Shown: positions 36,196 through 46,934 of the stretch, in pieces
Numbering within the stretch: the stretch's first letter is position 1
Layout of the letters: each line of letters opens with the position of its first letter
NCBI GenBank assembly: GCA_033439255.1
Contig: CM065884.1
Coordinates: 2,480,001 to 2,544,000 of the forward strand
Length of the DNA stretch: 64,000 nucleotides
Direction: 5' to 3'
From: Hericium rajendrae
Taxonomy: Eukaryota > Basidiomycota > Agaricomycetes > Russulales > Hericiaceae
Made by a program: the position numbers and the translations under genes
The notes under the pieces: generated by a model
Databases searched by the model: none
Told to the model about the DNA's origin: nothing
The model's input: only the letters and a program-made list of their open reading frames with translations

Positions 36196-37929
36196 ATCAT
36201 CTTGCAAGCCCTTGATCTGCGAGTCGAAGTGATTCTCAGCATAAGCTTTGAATGCCTTGAAAGCAGCAAAGGCCCCATCGTTCGTGCGAAGCAGATAGAT
36301 GGTGCGGAAGCGGGAGTAGTCGTCAATGAAGCTGATCCAGTACTTGTAACCTCCGATGGACTGAACAACGAGAGGGCCATGAAGATCTGTGTGAATAAGC
36401 TGCAAAGGCGAGTCCACGTGAGATAAGGAGCTCGGAAAGGGATCTGCATGCATCTTGCCTGCGAGACAAGCGACACAGATTGGATCCGGTGTTGCAGACA
36501 ACTGGAGATCGAGGCCAGTAACGAGGTCTTCACGAATGAGGCGTTGGACACCAGCAATGTGATGGTGACAGAGTCGACGATGCCAGAGAGACATATCGAG
36601 AGGTAGAGTCGATGCAAGATGTGCAAAGGCGATCGAGTGGACAGTGTGACCCTCGAGGAAGGCAGAGTTCGAGCCGTTGACTCGAGCAGTGAAGAACAGC
36701 TCACCAGCGCGCTCGAATCGCATACAGTCACCTTTGATCACAACAGTAAAGCCCTTGGCTCGAGTGAGGAAGAGAACTGAGAGGAGATTATTGCAGAGAT
36801 CAGGGACATGAAGGACTTGAGTAAAGATGACTGGCTGCTGCTCCTTTCCTCCGACCACTGGCACAAACTGAACCGAGCCTACTCCTGCAGCATAGACGAC
36901 CTTGTTGTCTGCGAGACGAACAGGAACGACATGCGGAGTGTAGTCGATGAACCAATGGCGATGGGAGGTCATATGAGACGTGGCCCCAGTGTCTGCATTC
37001 CAGGAATCGTCAGCAACGAAGGAGGGTGAGGCAGAGGCTGCGAGAGAGAGTGAGAGTGAAGGACTTGCACTTCCAGCAAACTCTTGAACGACGGAGGCAG
37101 AATGAGCAACCGCAGGAGCTGCAAAGGTAGATCCTGATGCCATTGCCTTCTGCTTCTCGTCCCAGGCCTTCCGATGACACTGTTCCTCGCTATGACCACC
37201 TCTCTTGCAGTATGTGCACATCACACGCGGGCCTGAAGGTGTACCAGAGGGCTTGCCACCGGTCCGCGGGGGCTTGGAGAAAGTCCGAAGTGCAGAGGCA
37301 CCATCCTTGCCTGAAACGTCACCAGATCGATGCATGTGATTGATCTCCTCGTTGCGGAACGCTGCCTGAAGCGACGAACGATCCATCTTCTCGAGTAGGA
37401 GCAAGGAAGAGGAGGAGAAGGAGGAGTATTCAGAGGGCAGAGAACAAATCATGGTCATGCAAACGAGCTCCTCATCGAGCTTGGTGATGTCGAAGGACTC
37501 CGGACGCAGGTTCTGAATGTGGAGAATGGCCTCATTGATGCGGTTCATCAGGGATGCGAGCGACTCCTCCTCACCCTTGCAGATGGAGAAGAGATCATCG
37601 TAGGCATTGAATCGAGCACCGGGACACTGCGAGAGGTGAACAGAATGAAGGGTGGTCCAGATAAGCTTAGTATCGGACTTGCAAGCCTGGATATGGATGT
37701 GCTGGTCCGGGGCAATAGCAAGAAACAGTGCACCAAGAGCCTTATCGTGCTTCTCCAACCAATCGACAACCTTATCCGTCTCCTTCACATCCGGCTTGGG
37801 CTCAGTACCACTCACAATACCCCATAGACCTCTCAACCTCAAGACCGCGGTGATCTCCTCACTCCACTGGACATAGTTCGAGGACAAAAGCCTCGAAATT
37901 TGCATGAGGTGCAAAAAAGGGTTCGACAT
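36163..37929 (-). pseudogene. copia-1 gag-protease-integrase (truncated)
   Basis: It starts MSNPFLHLMQISRLL at 37929. Gag contains the zinc knuckle CTYCKRGGHSEEQC; protease has WNADTGATSHMTSH; the integrase zinc domain has HRRLCHHHI...CVACLAG, followed by the first catalytic Asp (IHTDLHGPL) and FIDDYSRF. The frame then enters the inverted LTR (last genuine residues QIKGLQDD) and stops. The second Asp and the Glu of integrase, plus RT/RNase H, are absent. Nearly identical to the N-terminal half of the protein at 48404-51322. Confidence 0.9.
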
Positions 37930-38234
37930 ATCTGAGTCGGACCGGGGAAGACCAACAAGGCACTATAGTGTAGTGGGCTTGATTGTCGATGGTAGAAGTC
38001 GATAAAATGAAGGGTCGATGCTTTTTGGGAGCAGAGGGGATAGAGATATAAGAGATAGATGCAGAGTAACTCAATGATGTTAAGACCCGATGGCTCAGCG
38101 GATCGGCGCAAAAACTTGTGGGCAACGAAGGTACGCAGAGGCGACATCGTTGGCGAAAGATCGGCGAGATCGGACGAGTGGATGGGCAGATATCGATGAT
38201 GTGAAAACTTCGCTAGAGTGCAGGGCCCATAACC

Positions 38235-38851
38235 TGTCAAAGTGCGAATCTGAGCGATAGGGAGCAACTCAGGAGTGCAGGAAGCGAGAGGGAGACACAG
38301 GGATCGATGAGAGACTGCAGTCCAATGTGAGCAACTAGATACATGAGAAAGAAACACTATAGCGCACCTGCAGTCCAATGTGAGCAACTAAGGAGCTCAC
38401 AGTCGATGGGACCGCAGGTGTACGACGCTCTACGGAAGTTGCCGGGCAGTGGCTTCAAAACTGTACAGTAGACACAACCAACAAGGGCAAGGCCCGAAAG
38501 AGCAAAAGTGAAGTAAGCCATAGAGTAAGCAGAGCAATAGACAAGGCAATGCGAGCGAGAAAAATAGAGCTGTAACAACAATCAGTTGGCTAAGTGGTAA
38601 AGTGTGCTAGACTGACCTGTAAGGGTCCCGGGTTCGAATCCTGACTAGTGCATTAAAGCATAAGATCATAGGTTCAACTCCCGAGTAGTGTGCACTAAGC
38701 AAGTGTCTCTAAGATTGAATCTCAGAGACTACAAGCTAGTCACAAGTCCTAGGTTCGACTCTAGGTGTCTGCATGCTTGCAGAAGAACCTAGGATCGAGC
38801 CTTGACTGTGCTGTGATTTTGCACCAGGATGCTGAGTCAAAGACTTCAACA
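38235..38851 (-). repeat. copia LTR, minus orientation (5' LTR of copia-1)
   Basis: 617 bp with TG...CA ends; on minus it is followed by the primer-binding site GGTTATGGGCCC (38223-38234). Outer end at 38851. Confidence 0.88.
38587..38802 (+). promoter_or_regulatory. tRNA-like sequence and periodic B-box array inside the copia LTR
   Basis: Antisense to the element. An A-box match TGGCTAAGTGG (38587-38597) and B-box match GGTTCGAATCC (38631-38641) are spaced as in a tRNA gene of the Thr/Tyr look (loop CCTGTAAGG). Four further B-box-like words follow at near-constant spacing: GGTTCAACTCC (38671), GATTGAATCTC (38713), GGTTCGACTCT (38752) and GGATCGAGCCT (38792). The same array is in all five LTR copies. 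Known biology: TFIIIC binds B boxes. The tRNA itself pairs imperfectly, so function as a tRNA is doubtful. Confidence 0.6.
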
Positions 38852-40826
38852 TGTGAATAGCACCCACACGTCGTGTAGGCCCGAAATCACGAGCATTTGG
38901 ATGCAATTTCAGGTCTGTATGTTTTGGTCTTATTACTTACTGTGGGTACCACCCCCACATCTTCAAGATACATTGTATTGTACTTTCATAAAATGTAGTA
39001 GTTACTCTGAATAAAATTTGTCTTTTTTTTTTCTCGCAATCCTGAGGGATCACGTGCAACAGCGAGATGGGTCGAGCTTGCTGTCGCACGTGATTGGTTC
39101 TGTCATCTCGATCACGTATGTTTTGATCGCTACTCGCAGTCACAACTCAGTCCTCTCTCTCTTTCAGGTGAGTACTCGTCTTTCTAGGGTTCCAGGGCAG
39201 TAGAGAAAGATCAGGAGCACTATTCAGACAATCAGGTAAGTCCTTATGGCTTTCATTTCATTCCATTCACTGACCGGAAGCACCACTTGCTCGATTTGAG
39301 CGAGTTGGTGCTCATTTGAAGCCCACCCCTCCCATCTCCCCTCTTCCTCAGACCTCGGACCTTGTCCATCGCCCCAAGAGGCTCACGCGCAGGGCCCAAT
39401 AGCCTCACTTCCAGCCCAATGGCCTCACATCCAGCCCAACAGCCTCACTTCCAGCCCAATGGCTTCAAGCACTGCCTAGGGCAGTTGCAGCTGGCGTTTC
39501 GCCAGCTGCTTAAGGTGCGTAGAACCTTTTTTTTTCATTCTATCTACTAATGATGAGCACCTTCGCTCGAAACGAGCGCGTTGGTGCTTATTTGAAGTTG
39601 GGCCTTGCTGAAACTGGGGAGGATTAGAGGACCGAGTAGGTGAGTAATTAACTTTCTTATTTCATTCTATCAACTAATGAAGAGTACTGGTCGCTCATTT
39701 TGAGCGAGTTGGTGCTCGTTGGAAGCCCACACCCTGCAACATCCTGTCTCCCCACTCCCTCTGACCTCCTCCATTGCCCACCAAGACTCGCAAGCCAGGT
39801 CCAACGGCCTCATATCCCACCTCATGCCCTCGAGCACAGCCTGCAGCATGTCCCGCCAGCATTTTGCAAGCTGCATAAGGTGCATACCAACCAGATGTGT
39901 ACAGGCCCAAAATCATGACCATTTGATTGCAATTTTGGGTCAGTACGCCTTGTTCTTGCTGTGCATGGTGTGGGTAGCACCCACAGGCCGTGCAGAGCCA
40001 GAAATGTCACCGTCTGGTGACATTTCTGGTTCTACATGACATGGTCCGTTGTGGGTAGCACCCACACTCGTACAGGCCCAAAATCACAACTGTTTGGTCG
40101 CAATTTTGGGTCTGTACGACCTGATCTCATTCTGCACCATGCGGGTAGCTCCCGCATGCCATGTAGAACCAGAAATGTCACCGTTTGGTGATGTTTCTGG
40201 TTCTACATGAAATGTTTCATGTCCATCCTGTGTGGGTAGCACCCACACTCATATAGGCTCAAAATTGTGACCATTTGGTCACAATTTTGGGTCTATATGC
40301 TTAGTTCTTGCTGTGCATAGTGTGGGTAGCACCCACAGGCCATGCAGGGGCAGAAACATCACCAGTCAGTGACGTTTCTGGTTCTACACGAGACATTTCG
40401 TGTCCATGGCATGTGGGTAGCACTCACACATCGTACAGGCCCAAAATCGTGACCAAATGGTCGCAATTTTGAGTCTGTATGATAGATCTTATTACTTACT
40501 TTGTGTAGTACTGCAGCTGCTTAAAAATATATACAGTCTATTGTACTTTGATCAGATGTAGTAGTGAATCATAATGATATATTCATTGTTTTGCTCTCGG
40601 AATTGAGAGATCACATGCATCAGCGAGGACAGTCAGGCTCGCTGTCGCACATGATCAAAAAAGTCATGTGATCATGTTGGCTTTCAGCCACCCAGCCTTA
40701 TTGCTGCTACACCTCTCTTGCTCTCTGTTGTCATCTCTGCTACAGACAAGATAAGCTTCCACTCTCTCTTGTCCTATGTTAATGGTGTATCTAACCTTCT
40801 GTAGACCTCATCTAATCTTCACAATC
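38852..40826. repeat. Palindrome-rich intergenic repeats upstream of a decayed gene
   Basis: Two partly homologous blocks (about 38880-39190 and 40430-40740) share TACATTGTATTGTACTTT-like sequence, a CAGCGAG...CTCGCTGTCGCAC inverted pair and a GATCACGTG-like motif. This suggests a ~1.55 kb tandem duplication of an upstream region. Between them are three units with GAGCGAGTTGGTGCTC (39298, 39565, 39703), a ~20-bp minisatellite (AGCCCAATGGCCTCAC, 39395-39470) and the hairpin array at 39899-40482. Confidence 0.55.
39899..40482. repeat. Array of alternating hairpins, period about 175-180 bp
   Basis: Four repeats each hold two different palindromes. Type B is CCCAAAATCGTGACC/GGTCACAATTTTGGG, starting near 39899, 40070, 40252 and 40432; the third is perfect over AAAATTGTGACC at 40261-40288. 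Type C is CCAGAAATGTCACC/GGTGACATTTCTGG, the first at 39998-40029, then near 40167 and 40347. They are separated by short GTGGGTAGCACCCAC hairpins. Non-coding. Confidence 0.75.
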
Positions 40827-43800
40827 ATGGCTTCCAAGTTAGCACAGCCAGATTTCAGGTATGACCCCTAAACTCATTCTTGATCTGCTATCTGATTTTA
40901 CTGATGCTTTGTCAGCTGGATATCAGCCAAAGAGTTTGCTAAAACCAAACCTCCACTGGTCTCAGAGACTGTAAATAAGGCACAAGCTCAGAATGTGGAT
41001 TTCAGACAAGAAGCAAAGTTACTCCAAGCATTGCCTTGGTTCAATGGTGATATCTTGACCATCTTCACACTCAAGACCCTCTTGCAGCGGAGGCATGTCA
41101 ATCCTCCAACCAAAGAGGACTTGAAGGCTTTAGTTCTGGCAGATCAAGTTGTCGAAGACAAGTTGTCGGACGTGTATGAGGTAATGTTGTACTCTTTATT
41201 TGAGTTCAGATGTTGTGTATTAAATATATTCTAGAAATTTCTGACTCATATGGATGACTGGGGAAAGGAACAGTTCTATGATTTGCCTCCTCCTCAGAAA
41301 GGAAACCTGTGGAAGCTCCTGGTCGAAGGCAGTCAAAATTTAAACAATGAGCAGGACCGCTAAGCTATTTTTCATGCCGTTCTTGATATTGGTTCCAATC
41401 ATCTTCCTCTGATTACCAACATCATTGCTCACTATCAGATTGTAGATGTCATCTGCAAGATTTATGATCTGTCACCTGCTCGAGGCCACAAGCAATTACA
41501 TCTGCCTCAAGTTAGTGCATATAAGCAGCTTGTGCAGAAGGCAGGTATTCTCAAAGAGGTATGTGGTTACTTTTTCATTCTTTACTTAGTGATCTGATAT
41601 ATCCAAGGTTGTGGAAGATCTGAAGTCATGGCCTAGTATTATGGAGAAGGCCATGCATTTCATAAAGACTAGGACCAATTGCTCCTTTTAGGGACAGAGG
41701 CCACTACATCAAGTGACAGTATCATTCTTACACCTAGTAAAGTGCTTGAAAGCTACTGGACTTCTACAACCTGGGATGATGAAGCTGCGGCCAAGATCAC
41801 AAGTGCACTTGTGTAGGGTGTGGTGAAGAAAGACAAAGACAATCTAGTTTTTTTTATAATTCATATAATTCAGCACTTTGAAGCAGCAGCTGCTGGTCTA
41901 CAAGCCATGATGAAGATAATAAAGCTTAAACACAGATGAGGATACATTTTGAAAAGAGCTTTTTATGTGAGTCATAGTATTTATGCTTAATTTATTATTT
42001 GTTCTGACCGTGATCTTGCTATAGAGATGCAAGCTTATCGGATGAAGACATTGCAAAAATAGAAACTCTCAGACGTCCTAAATTTCTATCGCCTATTCTC
42101 CTTTGCCTATCACTCTCTCCAATTGTGCTATTCTTGGGACAATCATTGTATACAGATGCTTTTAGTTGTGCTGTATGTCTACAGGTATGTTTAATATATC
42201 TATATCATTTTATCTGTTAACAATTTTATATGCATATGTTCTAGGTCTTCATTCTTTTAGGCAATGTTCAGCGAGCACCAAATCTGATCAAGTTTGAACG
42301 GATGATATGGATCACTCTGTTTGCTATCGCACGAGGTGCACCTGCTAGCATGCATGTACCTCAACTTCTTTCCTTTTGAAAAGTCCATTTTTCTCAGAAG
42401 GCAGAGGTGGCTGATGAGAGTAGCTGGTTCCAAGAGCCTGGATATGGTAGGAATTTTGAACATCACTTGTAAATTGGTTTTTACTAATATATCTTTAGGA
42501 CGAGCAGAAGAGCAGTCTGATAATGCTGCATCTAATGATCAAGATGAAGATCAATTGAAAATAAATGTTGTTCTCAATGCAGAAACTCAACAATTGGTTC
42601 AGAGTTTATCAGAAGATCATCAACAGACTGTGGCAGCAATTGTAGCTGGACTTAACCCTAGCAAGGTAAATCCAAATACAATTGTGCGAGACCTTGTGGA
42701 AAGTTGGCAAAGCAAATCAAGTAAGTCATTATTTGTTATATATTTAATCTAATCAATTAATTCAAATGTGTGCAGGTGATGAAGAGGATGAGGATGAGGA
42801 TGAGGACGATGAAAGTAGCATTGATCAAGGTAAGTAAAAAAAATCAATTGATTCTTGGCTTGATAATCTATAATCTAATATGAATATATTTTAGCTAAAA
42901 CAAAAAAGTCATTAAGGCAGAAGAAAGAGATGAAAAAATCAGTTTACATAGAGTCTGAAGATGAGGAAAATGAGGAGCAGGAGAAGCAAAAGCAGAAAAA
43001 AGAGAAAGAGAAAAAGAAGAAGGAAAAGAAAGGGAAGAAAAAGAAAGACAAGGAGAGGGAGAAGAAGGAGAAGAAAAAGGAAAAGGAGAAGAGGGAGAAG
43101 GAGAAGAAGGAAAAAGAGAAGAGAAAGAAAGAAGAGAAGGAGAAGAAAAAGGAGAAAAGAAAAAAAAAAAGAAGGAAAAGAAGAGACAGGAAGAAATCCA
43201 AGCTGAGATAGACCCTAACAGGTTTATCAGAAACATAGAAGGCAGAAAGGAAGGTACTGGTGCATGTAAGGAGGCTATTGAGGAACTCAAAGCTAAGGTG
43301 AACATACTACCCTTTCAGCTGGCCATACCATCAGTAAGCTTCTCATATCAATATCTTTGGATGCATATAAAGAACTAATCTTGTTTTAAGAAATACCTGC
43401 ATTGGATAACAAACCTGCTAAGGTAAAAATGCTAGATTTATGTGAAGATTTCTATGACTAACTTGTCTAATTTTGATCAGCTGCATTCTGAGCCTATCAT
43501 GCTTCCTGCATATTGTGCAAAGAGTAATGATATAGTTCATATTTCCTACAAACCTGTTATTATGGAGGATGAGGTGAGAGATCAGTATATATATATTTGC
43601 ACTGAGATTCTGATACATATCATTTAATAGGATGACTTTCAGATCAAGTTAGGCAACAAGTTAAAAACAGCTATCTAGCTTGCAGCCTAATGGAAAGCCA
43701 CACATGTGTCAAGAATCTGCCAAGCAGCATGAACATTCTGACAGAAATACTGGTTCTGCAGTCTATGTCACCTCCTGTGATAGTTTTGCAGAGCTAGACA

Positions 43801-43908
43801 CCTCTATCATTCAAGATATCTTCTCTCACAGGCATATCTTGGTACATGGTCAGCCTAGTTCTAGAAGATGAGGTTGGAATGAGGAATCTATGGAAAGATT
43901 GGGTGATC
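40827..43908 (+). pseudogene. Decayed multi-exon gene, 5' part (function unknown)
   Basis: The start ATG at 40827 (MASKLAQPDF) splices in frame (40858/40916) to FSWISAKEFAKTKPPL. Exon 2 runs to 41180; exon 3 starts at 41235 (KFLTHMDDWGKEQFYDL). Later exons include LSDEDIAKIETLRRPKFLS (about 42030), VFILLGNVQRAPNLIKFERM, an acidic exon DEEDEDEDEDDESSIDQ (42778-42830) and a very Lys/Glu-rich exon (42900-43210). Stops TAA (41362-41364), TAG and several frame breaks show decay. Composition is AT-rich, unlike the retroelements. The coding trace reaches DEVGMRNLWKDWVI at 43908 and resumes at 52246. I do not recognise the family. Confidence 0.55.
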
Positions 43909-44819
43909 TGTTGAAGTCTTTTGACTCAGCATCCTGGTGCAAAATCACAGCACAGCCAAGACTCGATCCTAGGTCCTTCTGCAAGCATGCGGACACCTAG
44001 AGTCGAACCTAGGACTTGTGACTAGCTTGTAGTCTCTGAGATTCAATCTTAGAGACACTTGCTTAGTGCACACTACTCGGGAGTTGAACCTATGATCTTA
44101 TGCTTTAATGCACTAGTCAGGATTCGAACCCGGGACCCTTACAGGTCAGTCTAGCACACTTTAACACTTAGCCAACTGGTTGTTGCTACAGTTCTATTTC
44201 TCTCGTTCGCATTGCCTTGTCTATTGCTCTGCTTACTTCACTTTCGCTCTTTCGGGCCTTGCCCTTGTTGGTTGTGTCTACTGTACAGTTTTGAAGCCAC
44301 TGCCCGGCAACTTCCGTAGAGCGTCGTACACCTGCGGTCCCATCGACTGTGAGCTCCTTAGTTGCTCACATTGGACTGCAGGTGTGTTATAGTATTTCTT
44401 TCTCATGTATCTAGTTGCTCACATTGGACTGCAGTCTCTAATCGATCCCTGTGTCTCCCTCTCGCTTCCTGCACTCCTGAGTTGCTCCCTATCGCTCAGA
44501 TTCGCACTTTGACAGGTTATGGGCCCTGCACTCTAGCGAAGTTTTCACATCATCGATATCTGCCCATCCACTCGTCCGATCTCGCCGATCTTTCGCCAAC
44601 GACGTCGCCTCTGCGTACCTTCGTTGCCCACAAGTGTTCGCACCGATCCGCTGAGCCATCGGGTCTTAACATCATTGAGTTACTCTGCATCTATCTCTTA
44701 TATCTCTATCCCCTCTGCTCCCAAAAAGCATCGACCCTTCATTTTATCGACTTCTACCATCGACAATCAAGCCCACTACACTATAGTGCCTTGCTGGTCT
44801 TCCCCGGTCCGACTCAGAT

Positions 44820-46223
44820 ATGTCGAACCCATTTTCGCACCTCATGCAAATTTCGAGGCTTTTGTCCTCGAACTATGTCCAGTGGAGTGAGGAGATCACC
44901 GCGGTCTTGAGGTTGAGAGGTCTATGGGGTATTGTGAGTGGTACTGAGCCCAAGCCGGATGTGAAGGAGATGGATAAGGTTGCCAATTGGTTGGAGAAGC
45001 ATGATAAGGCTCTTGGTGCACTGTTTCTTGCTATTGCCCCAGACCAGCACATCCATATCCAGGCTTGCAAGTCCGATACTAAGCTTATCTGGACCACCCT
45101 TCATTCTGTTCACCTCTCGCAGCGTCCTGGTGCTCGATTCAATGCCTACGATGATCTCTTCTCCATCTGCAAGGGTGAGGAGGAGTCGCTCGCATCCCTG
45201 ATGAACCGCATCAATGAGGCCATTCTCCACATTCAGAACCTGCGTCCGGAGTCCTTCGACATCACCAAGCTCGATGAGGAGCTCGTTTGCATGACCATGA
45301 TTTGTTCTCTGCCCTCTGAATACTCCTCCTTCTCCTCCTCTTCCTTGCTCCTACTCGAGAAGATGGATCGTTCGTCGCTTCAGGCAGCGTTCCGCAACGA
45401 GGAGATCAATCGCATGCATCGATCTGGTGACGTTTCAGGCAAGGATGGTGCCTCTGCACTTCGGACTTTCTCCAAGCCTCCGCGGACCGGTGGCAAGCCC
45501 TCTGGTACGCTCTCTGGCCCGCGTGTGACGTGCACATACTGCAAGAGAGGTGGTCATAGCGAGGAACAGTGTCATCGGAAGGCCTGGGACGAGAAGCAGA
45601 AGACCATGGCATCAGGATCTACCTTTGCAGCTCCCGCAGTCGCTCATTTTGCCTCTGTCGTTCAAGAGTTTGCTGGAAGTGCAAGTCCTTCACTCTCACT
45701 CTCTCTCGCAGCCTCTGCCTCACCCTCCTTCGTTGCTGATGATTCCTGGAATGCAGACACTGGGGCCACGTCTCATATGACCTCTCATCGCCATTGGTTC
45801 ATCGACTACACTCCGCACGTTGTTCCCGTTCGTCTCGCAGACAACAAGGTCGTCTATGCTGCAGGAGTAGGCTCGGTTCAGTTTGTGCCAGTGGTCGGAG
45901 GAAAGTTCATTTCTTTTACCACTGCTGCAGGCATCACTCGTCAACATACCGTGCGGAACAGGCCTCAGCAAAATGGAGTAGCTGAGCGTGCAAACCGTAC
46001 GATGGATGAGGGGGTTACCACGATGCTGGCGGAGTCTGGGCTGCCAAAGACATTCTGGGGTGAGTGTTTGGCAGCCTATATGCACGTTTGGAACCGTGTG
46101 AGTACGTCTGCTGTCGAGAATGCCACTCCCTACCAACTCTGGCATGGCGCGAAGCCTGATGTCTCGCATCTGCGAGTGTGGGGATGTGCGGCCTATGTGT
46201 CAAAGTGCGAATCTGAGCGATAG
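44820..46223 (+). pseudogene. copia-2 gag-pol with internal deletion
   Basis: MSNPFSHLMQISRLL to the protease (WNADTGATSHMTSH) is intact. At 45902 the frame jumps in phase from VPVVGGK to FISFTTAAGITRQH, removing the integrase zinc domain and first two catalytic Asp residues (about 260 codons against the full copy). The integrase end with the Glu-bearing segment (RPQQNGVAERANRTM) follows. The frame stays open into the inverted LTR and stops at 46221-46223. Non-functional. Confidence 0.88.
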
Positions 46224-46802
46224 GGAGCACTCAGGAGCGCAGGAAGCGAAAGGGAGACACAGGGATCGATTAGAGACTGCAGTCCAATGTGAGCAACTAG
46301 ATACATGAGAAAGAAATACTATAACACACCTGCAGTCCAATGTGAGCAACTAAGGAGCTCACAGTCGATGGGACCGCAGGTGTACGACGCTCTACGGAAG
46401 TTGCCGGGCAGTGGCTTCAAAACTGTACAGTAGACACAACCAACAAGGGCAAGGCCCGAAAGAGCGAAAGTGAAGTAAGCAGAGCAATAGACAAGGCAAT
46501 GCGAACGAGAGAAATAGAACTGTAGCAACAACCAGTTGGCTAAGTGGTAAAGTGTGCTAGACTGACCTGTAAGGGTCCCGGGTTCGAATCCTGACTAGTG
46601 CATTAAAGCATAAGATCATAGGTTCAACTCCCGAGTAGTGCGCACTCAGCAAGTGTCTCTAAGATCGAATCTCAGAGACTACAAGCTAGTCACAAGTCCT
46701 AGGCTCGACTCCAGGTGTCCGCATGCTTGCAGAAGGACCTAGGATCGAACCTTGACTGTGCTGTGATTTTGCACTAGGATGCTGAGTCAAAAGACTTCAA
46801 CA
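46198..46802 (-). repeat. 3' LTR of copia-3, shared boundary with copia-2
   Basis: 605 bp. It lacks the 12-bp CATAGAGTAAGC segment present in the 5' LTR (51628-52245) but absent from the LTR at 43909. It also shares AGAGAAATAGAACTGTAGC with the 43909 copy, against AGAAAAATAGAGCTGTAAC in the 5' LTR. Confidence 0.88.
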
Positions 46803-46934
46803 CTCCCCCCGGATGAGGCATGTCTGAGCAAAAGAAACAAAAGAGTGTAAGTGCAGCAAAGCAAACAGAGACCATGAGAGAAAGAGAGAAAGAAAACATA
46901 ACACCACTCAGCTCCCCCCGAATCTCTCGACTCT

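Larger units (their letters stand above)
35578..38851 (-). mobile_element. copia-1: Ty1/copia derivative with inverted LTRs
   Basis: The right LTR (38235-38851) and the coding region (37929-36196) are on minus, but the left LTR (35578-36195) is on plus. Both outer ends are therefore U3 ends (TGTTGAAGTC). The U5 end of the left LTR (...ACTTGAACA) is joined directly to integrase sequence ATCATCTTGCAAGCCC, which matches ATCATCTCGCAAGCCC inside the full copy near 49588. RT, RNase H and the polypurine tract are missing. The flanking 5-mers (ACATT / TGTGA) do not match. Confidence 0.8.
43909..46802 (+). mobile_element. copia-2: truncated copia copy with inverted LTRs
   Basis: Plus-strand LTR 43909-44514, primer site GGTTATGGGCCC (44515-44526), gag at 44820 and a shortened integrase. 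At 46197/46198 it meets the U5 end (TGTCAAAGTGCG) of an LTR in the opposite orientation (46198-46802). That LTR is also in the 3' LTR position of the full minus-strand copy. The two LTRs at 43909 and 46198 share a 12-bp deletion and other variants not found in the LTR at 51628, so they look like a pair. Confidence 0.75.

Noticed and set aside
38587-38660. A functional tRNA-Thr or tRNA-Tyr gene
   Set aside because: A and B boxes are good, but the acceptor and anticodon stems pair poorly and the anticodon loop is one base off for Thr.
39899-40482. CRISPR-like array
   Set aside because: The repeats are palindromic units with similar rather than unique spacers, in a eukaryotic genome, with no cas genes.
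42895-43305. Minus-strand Phe/Ser-rich membrane-like protein
   Set aside because: It is the complement of the Lys/Glu-rich exon of the plus-strand pseudogene.
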